NCBI RefSeq assembly: GCF_005047635.1
Contig: NZ_SUKC01000001.1
Coordinates: 310,001-374,000 of the forward strand
Direction of reading: 5' to 3'
Source of the DNA: Arthrobacter sp. CAU 1506
Lineage (GTDB): Bacteria; Actinomycetota; Actinomycetes; Actinomycetales; Micrococcaceae
Length of the DNA: 64,000 nt
Part shown: piece by piece, positions 17,728 to 24,891 of the stretch
Numbering within the stretch: position 1 is the stretch's first letter
Layout: each line of letters starts with the position of its first letter
Position numbers and translations under genes: made by a program
Notes under the pieces: generated by a model
Databases searched by the model: none
Told to the model about the DNA's origin: nothing
Seen by the model: the letters and a program-made list of their open reading frames with translations, nothing else

Positions 17728-17826
17728 TATTCGCAAAGCGAGATGTCTACGGGAGCAGCGAAATGTGTCGTTTCACCTCTAGCTCCACAGCTGCCTGCTC
17801 TGTACACTTGCAATGTCGGCAGGTCC

Positions 17827-17850
17827 TGCATGGATTTGCAGATCCATGCA
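17827..17850 (+). promoter_or_regulatory. Perfect 9-bp dyad just upstream of the secreted peptide gene
   Basis: TGCATGGAT (17827-17835) and ATCCATGCA (17842-17850) are perfect inverted repeats separated by six bases, ending 24 bases before the ATG of the peptide gene. It may be an operator over the promoter/leader, or a hairpin in the 5' untranslated region close to the ribosome binding site GAGGGAG. A possible -35 (TTGCAA) lies about 15 bases upstream of the dyad, but I could not assign a firm -10. Confidence 0.5.
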
Positions 17851-17874
17851 TAACAAGTGAATGAGGGAGTCTCC

Positions 17875-18039
17875 ATGAAGAAGTTTTCCGCAACCGTTTT
17901 GGTTGCAGCCGTCCTTGCAGTGGTCGGTGCAGCCGCGCCTGCCGCAGCAGCAGATTCCTCCGATTTGTCCAACATTGTTGTGCAAAGCAAAACCTTCAAT
18001 GGTGGCCTCTCCACCAACGCAGGCAACTGGCCGCACTAA
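17875..18039 (+). CDS. 54-aa secreted prepeptide, candidate pheromone precursor
   Basis: A tiny gene with a good ribosome binding site (GAGGGAG, about seven bases before ATG). The product has a textbook Sec signal peptide: MKK, a hydrophobic core (residues ~5-20) and an Ala-rich cleavage region ending PAAAA. Predicted cleavage after A26 would leave a 28-residue peptide ending LSTNAGNWPH. It lacks cysteines and membrane segments. It is divergent from the TPR gene, and strong stem-loops lie directly after the stop. A GTG 18 bases upstream would add six residues but spoils the signal start. Small size, secretion and a TPR neighbour suggest an extracellular signalling peptide, possibly re-imported after further processing; this is inference. 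Confidence 0.75.
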   Translation: MKKFSATVLVAAVLAVVGAAAPAAAADSSDLSNIVVQSKTFNGGLSTNAGNWPH

Positions 18040-18049
18040 GTAGTTGAGC

Positions 18050-18071
18050 TGAGCGGGATGCGTTCCGCTCA
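18050..18071 (+). terminator. Short stem-loop after the peptide gene
   Basis: TGAGCGG (18050-18056) pairs with CCGCTCA (18065-18071) around an eight-base loop, 10 bases after the peptide stop codon. It precedes a larger hairpin and may form the first part of a tandem terminator or protect the 3' end of the short mRNA. Confidence 0.5.
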
Positions 18072-18077
18072 CCGGCT

Positions 18078-18117
18078 AAGGCCGTGATGCGCATCTTCGG
18101 ATGCGTGTCACGGCCTT
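18078..18117. terminator. Bidirectional terminator between peptide gene and histidine kinase
   Basis: AAGGCCGTGA (18078-18087) pairs perfectly with TCACGGCCTT (18108-18117). Inside it CGCATC-TTCG-GATGCG adds a second stem capped by a UUCG tetraloop, with a TG/TG internal mismatch. T-rich sequence follows on the plus strand (TGTGCTTT). It starts 38 bases after the peptide stop and lies six bases from the kinase stop on the minus strand, so it can end both convergent transcripts. Confidence 0.8.
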
Positions 18118-18123
18118 TGTGCT

Positions 18124-19854
18124 TTAGGAAACAGTCACAGAGTCTGTGGCTTCGGCGGCGCGGTGCTGACCGTCGTCGGCCGAAAGTGGCAGCGTGATGG
18201 TGAATGTAGTGCCCACTCCGACGGTGGACTCGACGGAAACGCTGCCGCGGTGCTGGTCCACCATTCCCTTGACGATCGCCAGGCCCAGACCGGTGCCTTG
18301 GATGGCGTGCGCGTTGGAAGCGCGGTAGAAACGGGAAAACAGCTGCGGCAGGTCCTCTTCCGGAATGCCGATCCCGCTGTCAGCGACGGTCACAATGGCG
18401 CAGGGAACACCGTCGTCGTTATCAGGGCCGGAGCCGACGGTGACCCGCACCGCCCCATCCTGCGGGGTGAACTTGACGGCGTTGGACATGATGTTGGCGA
18501 AGACCTGTTCCAGCATCTTGGCATCACCGTCTGCGGCAAGCCGGGTATCCAGTCCCTCGGCCACAAGTCTGACGTTCTTGGCCTGGGCCGCCGGCTCGAG
18601 TGCCGTGGCCACCATGCGCAGCAACTGCGGCAGGTCTACCGGTTCCGTGGTTAGTCCGCTGCTCTGGAAGTCCATGCGGGACAGCGTCAGCATGTCTTCG
18701 ATCAGCTCGCGCAGGCGGGTGGCATTGCGCCCCACGACCTTGAGCATGCGGGCGACGGACTCCGGGACTTCGCCCGCGTCTCCGTCCAGCACCAGTTCCA
18801 GGTATCCGGTGATCGAGGTCAACGGGGTCCGGAGCTCGTGGTTGACCGTGGCCACGAAGTTCGACTTGGCTTGGTCCAGTTCGCGGAGCTTTTCCACGAC
18901 TTCTTGCTGCGCCGTGATCAAGTGCCCCTGGATCAGGCCGTGGGCCAGATTCCCGGCCACATGCTGCAGCAGCGAAATTTCGGCCGGTGACCACGGCCGC
19001 GGCTGGCCGTGCCGGATCAGGCACATCAGCCCGAACGCTTTCGTCCCCTGTCCCAGCGGCGCCAACACTGACGCCTTGCCACGCGCCGTAGCAAACCATT
19101 CGGCCAGGTCGGGGTGGTCTGCAGTGTCGATCCTGCCGTCGTCCGCCGACGTGAGGACGCTGCCCTTGGTCCAGAGAGCGGAGGCCAGTTGCAGCACCTG
19201 CTCCTCGGTGCGGTGCGGCATGGCCATGGTGTCCTGCGCGGATTCGCAGGCCCACTGGGCGTCGGTGTGCGGAACCCGTTCATCGTCCAAGGTGCGGATC
19301 CAGACTTGGTCCGCTTCAAAGGCCGCGCCGATCCCACTCAGCGCAAGGGAAATCATCTCGTTCGGGTCGTTGGTGCTGCGGATGCCCTCGGATACGCGCC
19401 GGATCTGGTCTCGGAGGACAGCCACGCCGTTGCGCTCGCGCCTCCGCTGTTCCGACCTGGCGAGCGTCACGCGCACGCGGTTGCCTACGGTGGACTCCGA
19501 CAGCGGCTTGATCAGATAGTCCGAGACGCCCATTGCATAGCCGCGTTCAACCAGCGGCAGTTCGTCTTCGGTAGCCATCAGCATCACGCGCCATTGGCTG
19601 CCGGACTGGCGGTCGGACAGCCGTCGAACGGCTTCCATCCCTGCGAGTGACATGTCGCCGGCGTCCACCAGGAGGATGTCCGGTGGATTTCGCTGCAGCT
19701 CGTCCAACACCTGTGCGACGGTGGCATAGGCCGTCACGGTCATCCCGTCGGCTTCGAGGACTGCGCTCACAAACTCCCGGATGGCAGCATCGGTTGCACC
19801 GACCAGTACCGTTGGGCGAACTGCTGGCCCGAGCTCACCTGCAACGGTCCGCAC
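18124..19854 (-). CDS. Hybrid sensor histidine kinase with N-terminal degenerate receiver and GAF-like domain
   Basis: A 576-residue cytoplasmic protein. The receiver-like domain (14-130) keeps phospho-acceptor D64, T95 and K116. The usual acidic pair after the first strand is replaced by G19-A20, so phosphorylation is doubtful. A GAF-like region (~165-310) precedes HisKA with H339 (VNHELRTPLTS) and HATPase_c with N458, DSGIG (492-496) and GTGLG (520-524), all intact. There is no transmembrane helix, so the signal is internal. The GTG at 19854 follows AGGAGG at seven bases. No cognate response regulator lies next to it. It is divergent from the ABC exporter genes and convergent with the secreted peptide gene. 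Confidence 0.9.
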   Translation of the reverse strand: MRTVAGELGPAVRPTVLVGATDAAIREFVSAVLEADGMTVTAYATVAQVLDELQRNPPDILLVDAGDMSLAGMEAVRRLSDRQSGSQWRVMLMATEDELPLVERGYAMGVSDYLIKPLSESTVGNRVRVTLARSEQRRRERNGVAVLRDQIRRVSEGIRSTNDPNEMISLALSGIGAAFEADQVWIRTLDDERVPHTDAQWACESAQDTMAMPHRTEEQVLQLASALWTKGSVLTSADDGRIDTADHPDLAEWFATARGKASVLAPLGQGTKAFGLMCLIRHGQPRPWSPAEISLLQHVAGNLAHGLIQGHLITAQQEVVEKLRELDQAKSNFVATVNHELRTPLTSITGYLELVLDGDAGEVPESVARMLKVVGRNATRLRELIEDMLTLSRMDFQSSGLTTEPVDLPQLLRMVATALEPAAQAKNVRLVAEGLDTRLAADGDAKMLEQVFANIMSNAVKFTPQDGAVRVTVGSGPDNDDGVPCAIVTVADSGIGIPEEDLPQLFSRFYRASNAHAIQGTGLGLAIVKGMVDQHRGSVSVESTVGVGTTFTITLPLSADDGQHRAAEATDSVTVS

Positions 19855-19992
19855 GGCGATTCCTCCTGCGTTGAACGCGGCCCGGCGTCGTCCCGGTCCC
19901 CCTGACGTTATGAATGAAGACTAGCAGTGCACTCGGACGGTCAATGGCAGATTACGCAGGAGTTCCCAACCGCGGCGAAGACACCGGACCTC

Positions 19993-20009
19993 GGCGGAGC
20001 GACTCCGCC
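19993..20009. other. Inverted repeat in the kinase/ABC divergent promoter region
   Basis: GGCGGAG (19993-19999) and CTCCGCC (20003-20009) form a tight 7-bp stem with a three-base loop in the 265-base gap between the divergent kinase and ABC transporter genes. It could be a regulator site or an mRNA leader hairpin; there is no T-run. No firm -35/-10 pair was found in this gap. Confidence 0.35.
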
Positions 20010-20119
20010 CGGGGCCAGCTGTTCAAGGACCGTTCCTGTCCTGAATCCCTCCGCACTCCATAGACTCGCCACTCCCGTGGGCGTAGCGTTTTGGGCATGG
20101 CACCGACCGGGGAAATCCA

Positions 20120-21088
20120 GTGATCCATACCGACAAGCTCACGAAGCACTTCAAGAACAAGAAGGAAACGGTGGAGGCGGTCAAAGGCGTCGACATCGAT
20201 ATCGCACCAGGCGAACTGGTGGCCTTCCTCGGCCCCAATGGAGCCGGCAAGTCCACGACGCTTCGGATGCTGACCACGCTGCTTTCCCCGACTTCGGGCA
20301 GTGCCAGGGTGGCCGGCGTCGACGTGGTGGCAGATCCCGCTGGAGTGCGCTCCCGCATCGGCTACATCGGCCAAGGCAACGGCGGCGGCCACAGCTACCG
20401 GGTCATCGACGAGCTGATCATGCAGGGCCGCTTCTACGGCATGAACAGCGCCGATGCCCGCGCCCGGGCCCGCGAACTCTTGGTCACGATGGACCTGCAG
20501 GAACTGGAAAAGCGGACGGTCATCAAGCTCTCCGGCGGCCAGCGCCGCCGGATGGATGTGGCTCTGGGCCTGATGCACTCGCCCCAGTTGCTGTTCCTCG
20601 ACGAGCCGTCAACCGGCATGGACCCCCAGAACCGTGCGAACCTGTGGGACCACATCATGCGGTTGCGCGCGGAGCACGGAACCACCATCGTGTTGACCAC
20701 GCACTATTTGGACGAGGCGGACTCCATGTCCGAACGGGTGATCGTGATCGACCACGGCAAGATCATCGCCGACGACACAGCTGCCCGATTGAAGTCCAAT
20801 CTGGCCGGAGACCTGCTGGCGGTGGAGGTCGCTCTCGCCTCCGTCCCGGCAGCGCGCGCTGTTCTGGGCCAAGCGGCAGCGGACGGGGAATTGGAAGAGA
20901 GCAGGCACGACGGCGGTGCCAGTTTCCGTGTCCGGCTGCCCGATGGGGCGCGGCTTGCGCCCGGGCTACTCAAAGCGCTCGACGATGCCGGCGCTCCTGC
21001 GACGTCGCTAAAGCTGAACCCACCGACCCTCGACGACGTGTTTCTGGAACTGACGGGCCGCAGCCTGCGGGAAGGAGCCGAGGTCTAA
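20120..21088 (+). CDS. ABC transporter ATP-binding protein, DrrA-like
   Basis: A 322-residue ATPase of the daunorubicin-resistance (DrrA/CcmA) type, powering drug or lipid export with the adjacent ABC-2 permease. Visible motifs: Walker A GPNGAGKST, Q-loop region IGYIGQGNGGG, signature LSGGQRRR, Walker B LLFLDEPSTGMD, and H-loop VLTTHYLDEAD. The C-terminal ~90 residues are the usual regulatory extension. The GTG at 20120 follows GGGGAAA. Its TAA overlaps the ATG of the permease (TAATG). The substrate cannot be deduced. Confidence 0.93.
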   Translation: MIHTDKLTKHFKNKKETVEAVKGVDIDIAPGELVAFLGPNGAGKSTTLRMLTTLLSPTSGSARVAGVDVVADPAGVRSRIGYIGQGNGGGHSYRVIDELIMQGRFYGMNSADARARARELLVTMDLQELEKRTVIKLSGGQRRRMDVALGLMHSPQLLFLDEPSTGMDPQNRANLWDHIMRLRAEHGTTIVLTTHYLDEADSMSERVIVIDHGKIIADDTAARLKSNLAGDLLAVEVALASVPAARAVLGQAAADGELEESRHDGGASFRVRLPDGARLAPGLLKALDDAGAPATSLKLNPPTLDDVFLELTGRSLREGAEV

Positions 21089-21912
21089 TGCACGCCTCAT
21101 CGATAGATCTCGCCCACCCCGACGGTGCCGCCGTCACCAAACCGGGCCTGGGAAAAATTGTCCAGGACACCAGGTTCGTGTTTTGGCGTGAGCTGCTGCT
21201 GGTTCTGCGGGATCCGTTCTCGCTGGTCTTTTCGCTGCTGCAGCCGCTGATTTTCCTGGCACTGTTCGGTCCCCTGCTCGGCGCCGCCGTTGGCACTGAG
21301 GCTTTCGGCGGGGAGAGCTCGCTGCAGTGGTTCCTGCCCGGCGTCGTCGTGATGATCTCCCTCTTCGGCACCACCATGACCGGATCCAATTTGCAGTACG
21401 AATTAATGACCGGCTCGTACGAGCGGATTCTGGCCACGCCGTTGTCCCGGTCCTCGCTGATGATAGGGCGGGCGCTGAAGGAATGGGCGCCGCTGGTGGC
21501 ACAAGGGCTGCTCATCGCGCTGGTCTGCATCCCGTTCGGATTCGTTTTTTATCCGCTGCACGTACTTCTGGGCCTGCTCATTTTGGGAATCTTCGGGATC
21601 GGGATTGGCGCGCTCTCCTACACCCTGGCCCTCATCACCCAGGGCACCGAATGGGTGTTCTGGGGCGTGCAGCAAACCCTGCTCTTCCCGTTGATGATTC
21701 TCTCCGGCATTATGCTGCCGATCGAGGCAGGGCCTGGCTGGATGCAGGTGCTGAGCCGGTACAACCCGCTCACCTATCTGGTCAACGCCGAACGGGAACT
21801 CTTCGCCGGCAACATCGGCACGGATGTGCTCTGGGGTCTGCTGGCCGCTGTGCTGACGGCCGCCGTCGGGCTGGCGATCGGCATCCGCACCACCAAGAAA
21901 CAGACCATATGA
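21088..21912 (+). CDS. ABC-2 type permease, DrrB-like
   Basis: A 274-residue membrane protein with about six helices and the ABC-2 pattern: a cytoplasmic N-terminus, VFWRELLLVLRDPFSLVFSL leading into the first helix, MTGSNLQYELMTGSYERILATPLSR in the coupling loop, and PLMILSGIMLPIEAGPGW with YNPLTYLVNA near the end. It should dimerise and pair with the preceding DrrA-like ATPase. The ATG at 21088 overlaps the upstream stop, and its own TGA overlaps the next ATG, making a tightly coupled three-gene operon. Confidence 0.92.
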   Translation: MHASSIDLAHPDGAAVTKPGLGKIVQDTRFVFWRELLLVLRDPFSLVFSLLQPLIFLALFGPLLGAAVGTEAFGGESSLQWFLPGVVVMISLFGTTMTGSNLQYELMTGSYERILATPLSRSSLMIGRALKEWAPLVAQGLLIALVCIPFGFVFYPLHVLLGLLILGIFGIGIGALSYTLALITQGTEWVFWGVQQTLLFPLMILSGIMLPIEAGPGWMQVLSRYNPLTYLVNAERELFAGNIGTDVLWGLLAAVLTAAVGLAIGIRTTKKQTI

Positions 21913-22919
21913 AACCGCACCTGAGTGGCGAGGCCGCAGCACAGCCACCCGTCGCGCGGCAGATCAGCGCCATCCCGCCGCTGGTCCTCGCGGCCATCGC
22001 GGTGACTGTGTTGGCGTGGGCCAGCGCGTTCATCGTGATCCGCGGCGTTTTGCCGCATTTCGGACCCGGTGCGCTCAGTCTGCTGCGGCTCGCCATCGGC
22101 TCGGCCGTACTCGCCCTGCTGCTGATTGGCCGGCCTTGGGTGACGCCGAACCCCAGGGCGTGGCTGCTGATCATCGGTTGCGGACTCATGTGGTTTGGCG
22201 TCTACAACTTTGCCCTCAACACCGCCGAGCAGACGCTCGACGGCGGCACTACCGCCATGATCGTCAATTTCGCCCCCATCCTGACGGCGTTGGGCGCCGG
22301 GCTGTTCCTGCGTGAGGGCATTCCCGGCTGGCTGGCGGTCGGTGCCGGCGTTGCCTTCCTGGGCGTGGTCCTGATTGGCTTCGGCACCGGCGGCGGCGGC
22401 GCCGGAGGGACCGGACTGCTGTGGGCGCTGGCGGCGGCGTTGACCTATTCGGCCGGCGTGTTGCTGCAGAAGCCAGCGCTGGGCAGCGTTCCCCCGAGCC
22501 AAGTCACCTGGCTGGCCTGCACCGTCGGGGCGGTCTCATCGCTGCCCTTCGCCGGCGAGCTCCTGGCCGACCTGGCCAGTGCGCCGGTGGCAGCAACCAT
22601 GGGCGTGGTGTATTTGGGCGTTGTTCCCACGGCGCTGGCCTTCAGCACCTGGGGGTATGCCCTGGCGCGGATGCCGGCCGGGCAATTGAGCGTATCCTCC
22701 TACCTGGTTCCACCGGTTGCCATCCTGCTCGGATGGCTGTTCCTCGGGGAAGTTCCGACGGCGGTGGCCGTAATCGGCGGCATGGTCTGCCTGCTGGGCG
22801 TGGCCCTTTCCCGCCGTCGCGGCCGGCAGGCGGGGCAGTCAGCCGCCGACGCCCACGCTGCCGAGCGTCCGCAGCCGGCTGGCAATGCGGGAGACGTCCA
22901 CCGCGGACGGGCTGGCTGA
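21909..22919 (+). CDS. EamA/DMT-family transporter
   Basis: A 336-residue drug/metabolite transporter with two EamA repeats and about ten helices, starting at IPPLVLAAIAVTVLAWASAF. Typical markers are SAFIVIRGVLPHFGPGALSLLRL in the first repeat and a second repeat ending AVIGGMVCLLGVALSRRR. Members export amino acids, metabolites or toxic compounds. The ATG overlaps the permease TGA (ATGA), linking it to the DrrAB-like exporter, an uncommon pairing that suggests a shared efflux role. Its last 81 bases overlap the 3' end of the convergent zapE-like gene. Confidence 0.9.
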   Translation: MKPHLSGEAAAQPPVARQISAIPPLVLAAIAVTVLAWASAFIVIRGVLPHFGPGALSLLRLAIGSAVLALLLIGRPWVTPNPRAWLLIIGCGLMWFGVYNFALNTAEQTLDGGTTAMIVNFAPILTALGAGLFLREGIPGWLAVGAGVAFLGVVLIGFGTGGGGAGGTGLLWALAAALTYSAGVLLQKPALGSVPPSQVTWLACTVGAVSSLPFAGELLADLASAPVAATMGVVYLGVVPTALAFSTWGYALARMPAGQLSVSSYLVPPVAILLGWLFLGEVPTAVAVIGGMVCLLGVALSRRRGRQAGQSAADAHAAERPQPAGNAGDVHRGRAG

Positions 22920-23990
22920 CGGCCCCAGGTCCAGCGGCTCAGCGCAAATCAGCGTCAACGGCACGTCCGCGTCATAGAGGATGTCCACGATATTGCTCAA
23001 GCGCTGCCATCCATTCATGCTGATGTCTCCGCGGCGCGGCACTCCGGAAATGACCCAGTGGGCCGAGTGCGGCAGCAGGGTCAAATAGTCGGAGGCCGCC
23101 GTGGGGCCTTCGCACAGATCCTGAAAATCGAACCATGCTTCATCCGCCGTGCACCGGAGCGCGGGGAGCGGCTGGCTCCCCGGTCGCAGCTCGCGGGCCT
23201 CGGCCGCTGTCGGCCACGCAAGGCCAGCTTCGGCGATCCGCGTGTCATTGGGGCCTTCCGGGGCGAGCACCATGGCGCCGTCGCTGAACCGCTTGGGGCG
23301 GGCGCCGCCGTCGTTCTTCTGGCCGCTCGGCCGGCCGGCGGACAGCGTTCGGTAGTCCATGGGGCCGGCGATGGAGGCAACGTGCATGGTGCTGTGGATC
23401 AACGCAATCGTCGGCTCGAACAGGGAATGGAAGTTCTCGCTGGGCATCAGCCGCTCGGGCGGATAATTGGAGGTGGCCACCAGGGTGATTCCGCGGCGGT
23501 GTATCTCGCGCAGCAGCCGCGCCAGCAGTTGGCCGTCGCCTGGATCATGGACGTGGAACTCGTCCACGACCAGCAGGGAACAGTCCTTCAGCAAGGTGGC
23601 AATGGCCATGTCGACGGCGCTGGTTCCCGGCGGCCGGGCAGCCGGATCCTGCGCATCGCGCCGGTGGGCGTGCAGCTGGCGGAAGAGGTCGTGGAAGTGC
23701 CAGCGCTTTTTCTCCGGCAGATCCAGCGCTTCGAAAAACTCTCGGGCCAGCCAGCTTTTGCCCCGCCCCACCGGCCCCCACAGGTAGAGCCCGCGCCGCC
23801 TGCCCGGAAGCGCCAGTGCAGTGCCCGCCGTCAACGAGGCACCGGCATTGGCCAGCAACCGCACCGCCTCCTGCTGGTCGCCATCCAGGCGGAAGCCGGC
23901 AGCGGAAGCGGATCGCTCGAAATGGTCCAGCAGGCGTCGCCGGGTGCGCGCCTTGCTGGGCAGGCCCGCCGCAGTGTTTCCCGCGTCCAC
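22839..23990 (-). CDS. zapE: AFG1/ZapE-family ATPase
   Basis: A 383-residue AFG1-like P-loop ATPase. Homologues include E. coli ZapE, which acts at the division ring, and mitochondrial Lace1/Afg1. Walker A is GPVGRGKSW within LYLWGPVGRGKSWLAREFF, the family segment KRWHFHDLFRQLH follows, Walker B is LLVVDEFHV, and VATSNYPPERL is the sensor region. I chose the GTG at 23990 because AAGGAGG lies six bases upstream; a TTG at 24020 is a poorer alternative. It overlaps the convergent EamA gene by 81 bases. The role in actinobacteria is not settled. Confidence 0.88.
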   Translation of the reverse strand: MDAGNTAAGLPSKARTRRRLLDHFERSASAAGFRLDGDQQEAVRLLANAGASLTAGTALALPGRRRGLYLWGPVGRGKSWLAREFFEALDLPEKKRWHFHDLFRQLHAHRRDAQDPAARPPGTSAVDMAIATLLKDCSLLVVDEFHVHDPGDGQLLARLLREIHRRGITLVATSNYPPERLMPSENFHSLFEPTIALIHSTMHVASIAGPMDYRTLSAGRPSGQKNDGGARPKRFSDGAMVLAPEGPNDTRIAEAGLAWPTAAEARELRPGSQPLPALRCTADEAWFDFQDLCEGPTAASDYLTLLPHSAHWVISGVPRRGDISMNGWQRLSNIVDILYDADVPLTLICAEPLDLGPSASPSAVDVSRIASRLRTLGSVGVGG

Positions 23991-24101
23991 GCAGGCCCTC
24001 CTTCTCCCGATCCCCCGCAAGGCTGTGCTTCAGGCTGCTGTCGATTCCATGCGTCCAGCCACTCCGGCCGGGAACCAGCTTAACAGCGCAGGGTTTTAAC
24101 G

Positions 24102-24151
24102 GCGGCAGGGCGCCCCGGCTCCCTTCCGGGAAGCACAGAGCGCCCTGCTGC
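24102..24151 (-). terminator. Stem-loop downstream of the FMN reductase gene
   Basis: GCAGGGCGC (24105-24113) pairs with GCGCCCTGC (24140-24148), extendable by three more pairs (one G-T) on the outside. The loop holds a CCGG/CCGG mini-stem. It lies 40 bases after the reductase stop and is followed on the minus strand by GTTAAAACC. Probably an intrinsic terminator. Confidence 0.55.
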
Positions 24152-24190
24152 GGGGAGCGTCAGGCAGCCAGAGGCCGCCGGTTCCGCAGG

Positions 24191-24766
24191 TTAGTTGGCA
24201 GCGACAGCGGCGGCGCGGACAGACTCCATGGCCTTGGTCCACGGGACCAGCTGGTCGATCATCGGGGCCAGGGTGCCGGCGTTCTGCTCGGTCGGCTTGA
24301 AATCGGCAAAGTTCTCGAAATCGGTGAAGAGCGAGAACATGACCTGGTTGCGCACGTGGGCGATCTGCAGTTCGGACAGGATGTTGCGCAGGTGCTCGGC
24401 GGCACGGGCGCCACCCATCGAACCGTAGGAAACGATGCCGGCAGCCTTGTTGTTGAACTCGACGTTCAGGTAGGACAGGGCGTTGGTCAGGGCCGGGGTG
24501 ACGGTGTGGTTGTACTCGCCGGTGACGAAGATGAAGCCGTCGAACTCGCTGATCTTGGCCGACCAGGTCTTGGTGTGGTCGTTCTGGTAGTTCTGGTAGG
24601 CGGCCGGGTAAGCTTCGTCCAGCAGGGGCAGGTTGAAGTCGGCGATGTCGACAACCTCGAACTCGGCGTCGGTGCGGCCGGCTGCCTGGGCGAGAACCCA
24701 GTCGGCAACCTGCTTGTTGACTCGACCCGGACGGGTGCTGCCGGTGACGATAGCGATCTTGGTCAT
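24191..24766 (-). CDS. NADPH-dependent FMN reductase
   Basis: A 191-residue flavodoxin-fold oxidoreductase of the chromate/azo/quinone reductase type, which passes electrons from NAD(P)H via FMN to quinones or other electrophiles. Diagnostic segments are KIAIVTGSTRPGRVNKQVADW (phosphate loop), DFNLPLLDE, GFIFVTGEYNHTVTPALTNALSYL and YGSMGGARAAEHLRNIL. The ATG at 24766 has AAGGGG upstream; an 18-codon extension of the frame crosses the operator region and is rejected. It is divergent from a MarR gene with three operator-like repeats between them, indicating MarR-controlled induction. Confidence 0.92.
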   Translation of the reverse strand: MTKIAIVTGSTRPGRVNKQVADWVLAQAAGRTDAEFEVVDIADFNLPLLDEAYPAAYQNYQNDHTKTWSAKISEFDGFIFVTGEYNHTVTPALTNALSYLNVEFNNKAAGIVSYGSMGGARAAEHLRNILSELQIAHVRNQVMFSLFTDFENFADFKPTEQNAGTLAPMIDQLVPWTKAMESVRAAAVAAN

Positions 24767-24808
24767 GAATGAACCCCTTCGAGGTCTGGTCCCGACGTGC
24801 CGATGTTG

Positions 24809-24820
24809 TTGACACGTCAT
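24809..24820. promoter_or_regulatory. MarR operator candidate, site 1
   Basis: TTGACACGTCAT is a near-perfect 12-base dyad of the form TTGAC-NN-GTCAA (last base differs). It is the copy nearest the FMN reductase gene, about 43 bases upstream of its ATG. Confidence 0.55.
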
Positions 24821-24827
24821 GGTTTTG

Positions 24828-24839
24828 TTGACACGTCAA
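24828..24839. promoter_or_regulatory. MarR operator candidate, site 2, overlapping a -35 element
   Basis: TTGACACGTCAA is a perfect TTGAC-NN-GTCAA dyad, 19 bases from site 1. Its first six bases, TTGACA, are also a consensus -35 hexamer for the marR direction, with CAAACT (24851-24856) as a possible -10 about 17 bases later. Binding here would block the promoter. Confidence 0.6.
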
Positions 24840-24856
24840 TGATGCAGGACGCAAAC

Positions 24857-24868
24857 TTGAATTGTCAA
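24857..24868. promoter_or_regulatory. MarR operator candidate, site 3
   Basis: TTGAATTGTCAA fits the same dyad with one mismatch, 29 bases from site 2. On the minus strand it contains TTGACA, a consensus -35 for the FMN reductase direction. It lies about 24 bases before the marR GTG, near the expected transcription start. Confidence 0.55.
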
Positions 24869-24891
24869 CTAAGGGCGAGAAAGGGAACAGC

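Noticed and set aside
17668-17800. A missing or frameshifted HTH domain upstream of the TPR gene
   Set aside because: I checked for an N-terminal DNA-binding extension that would make it a standard RRNPP regulator. The upstream sequence has no HTH-like reading, and the ATG at 17667 has a good ribosome binding site, so the short form looks real.
24862-24891. TTG start for MarR at 24862
   Set aside because: It would place translation start inside the third operator-like site and adds a non-family lead. The GTG at 24892 has a proper ribosome binding site.
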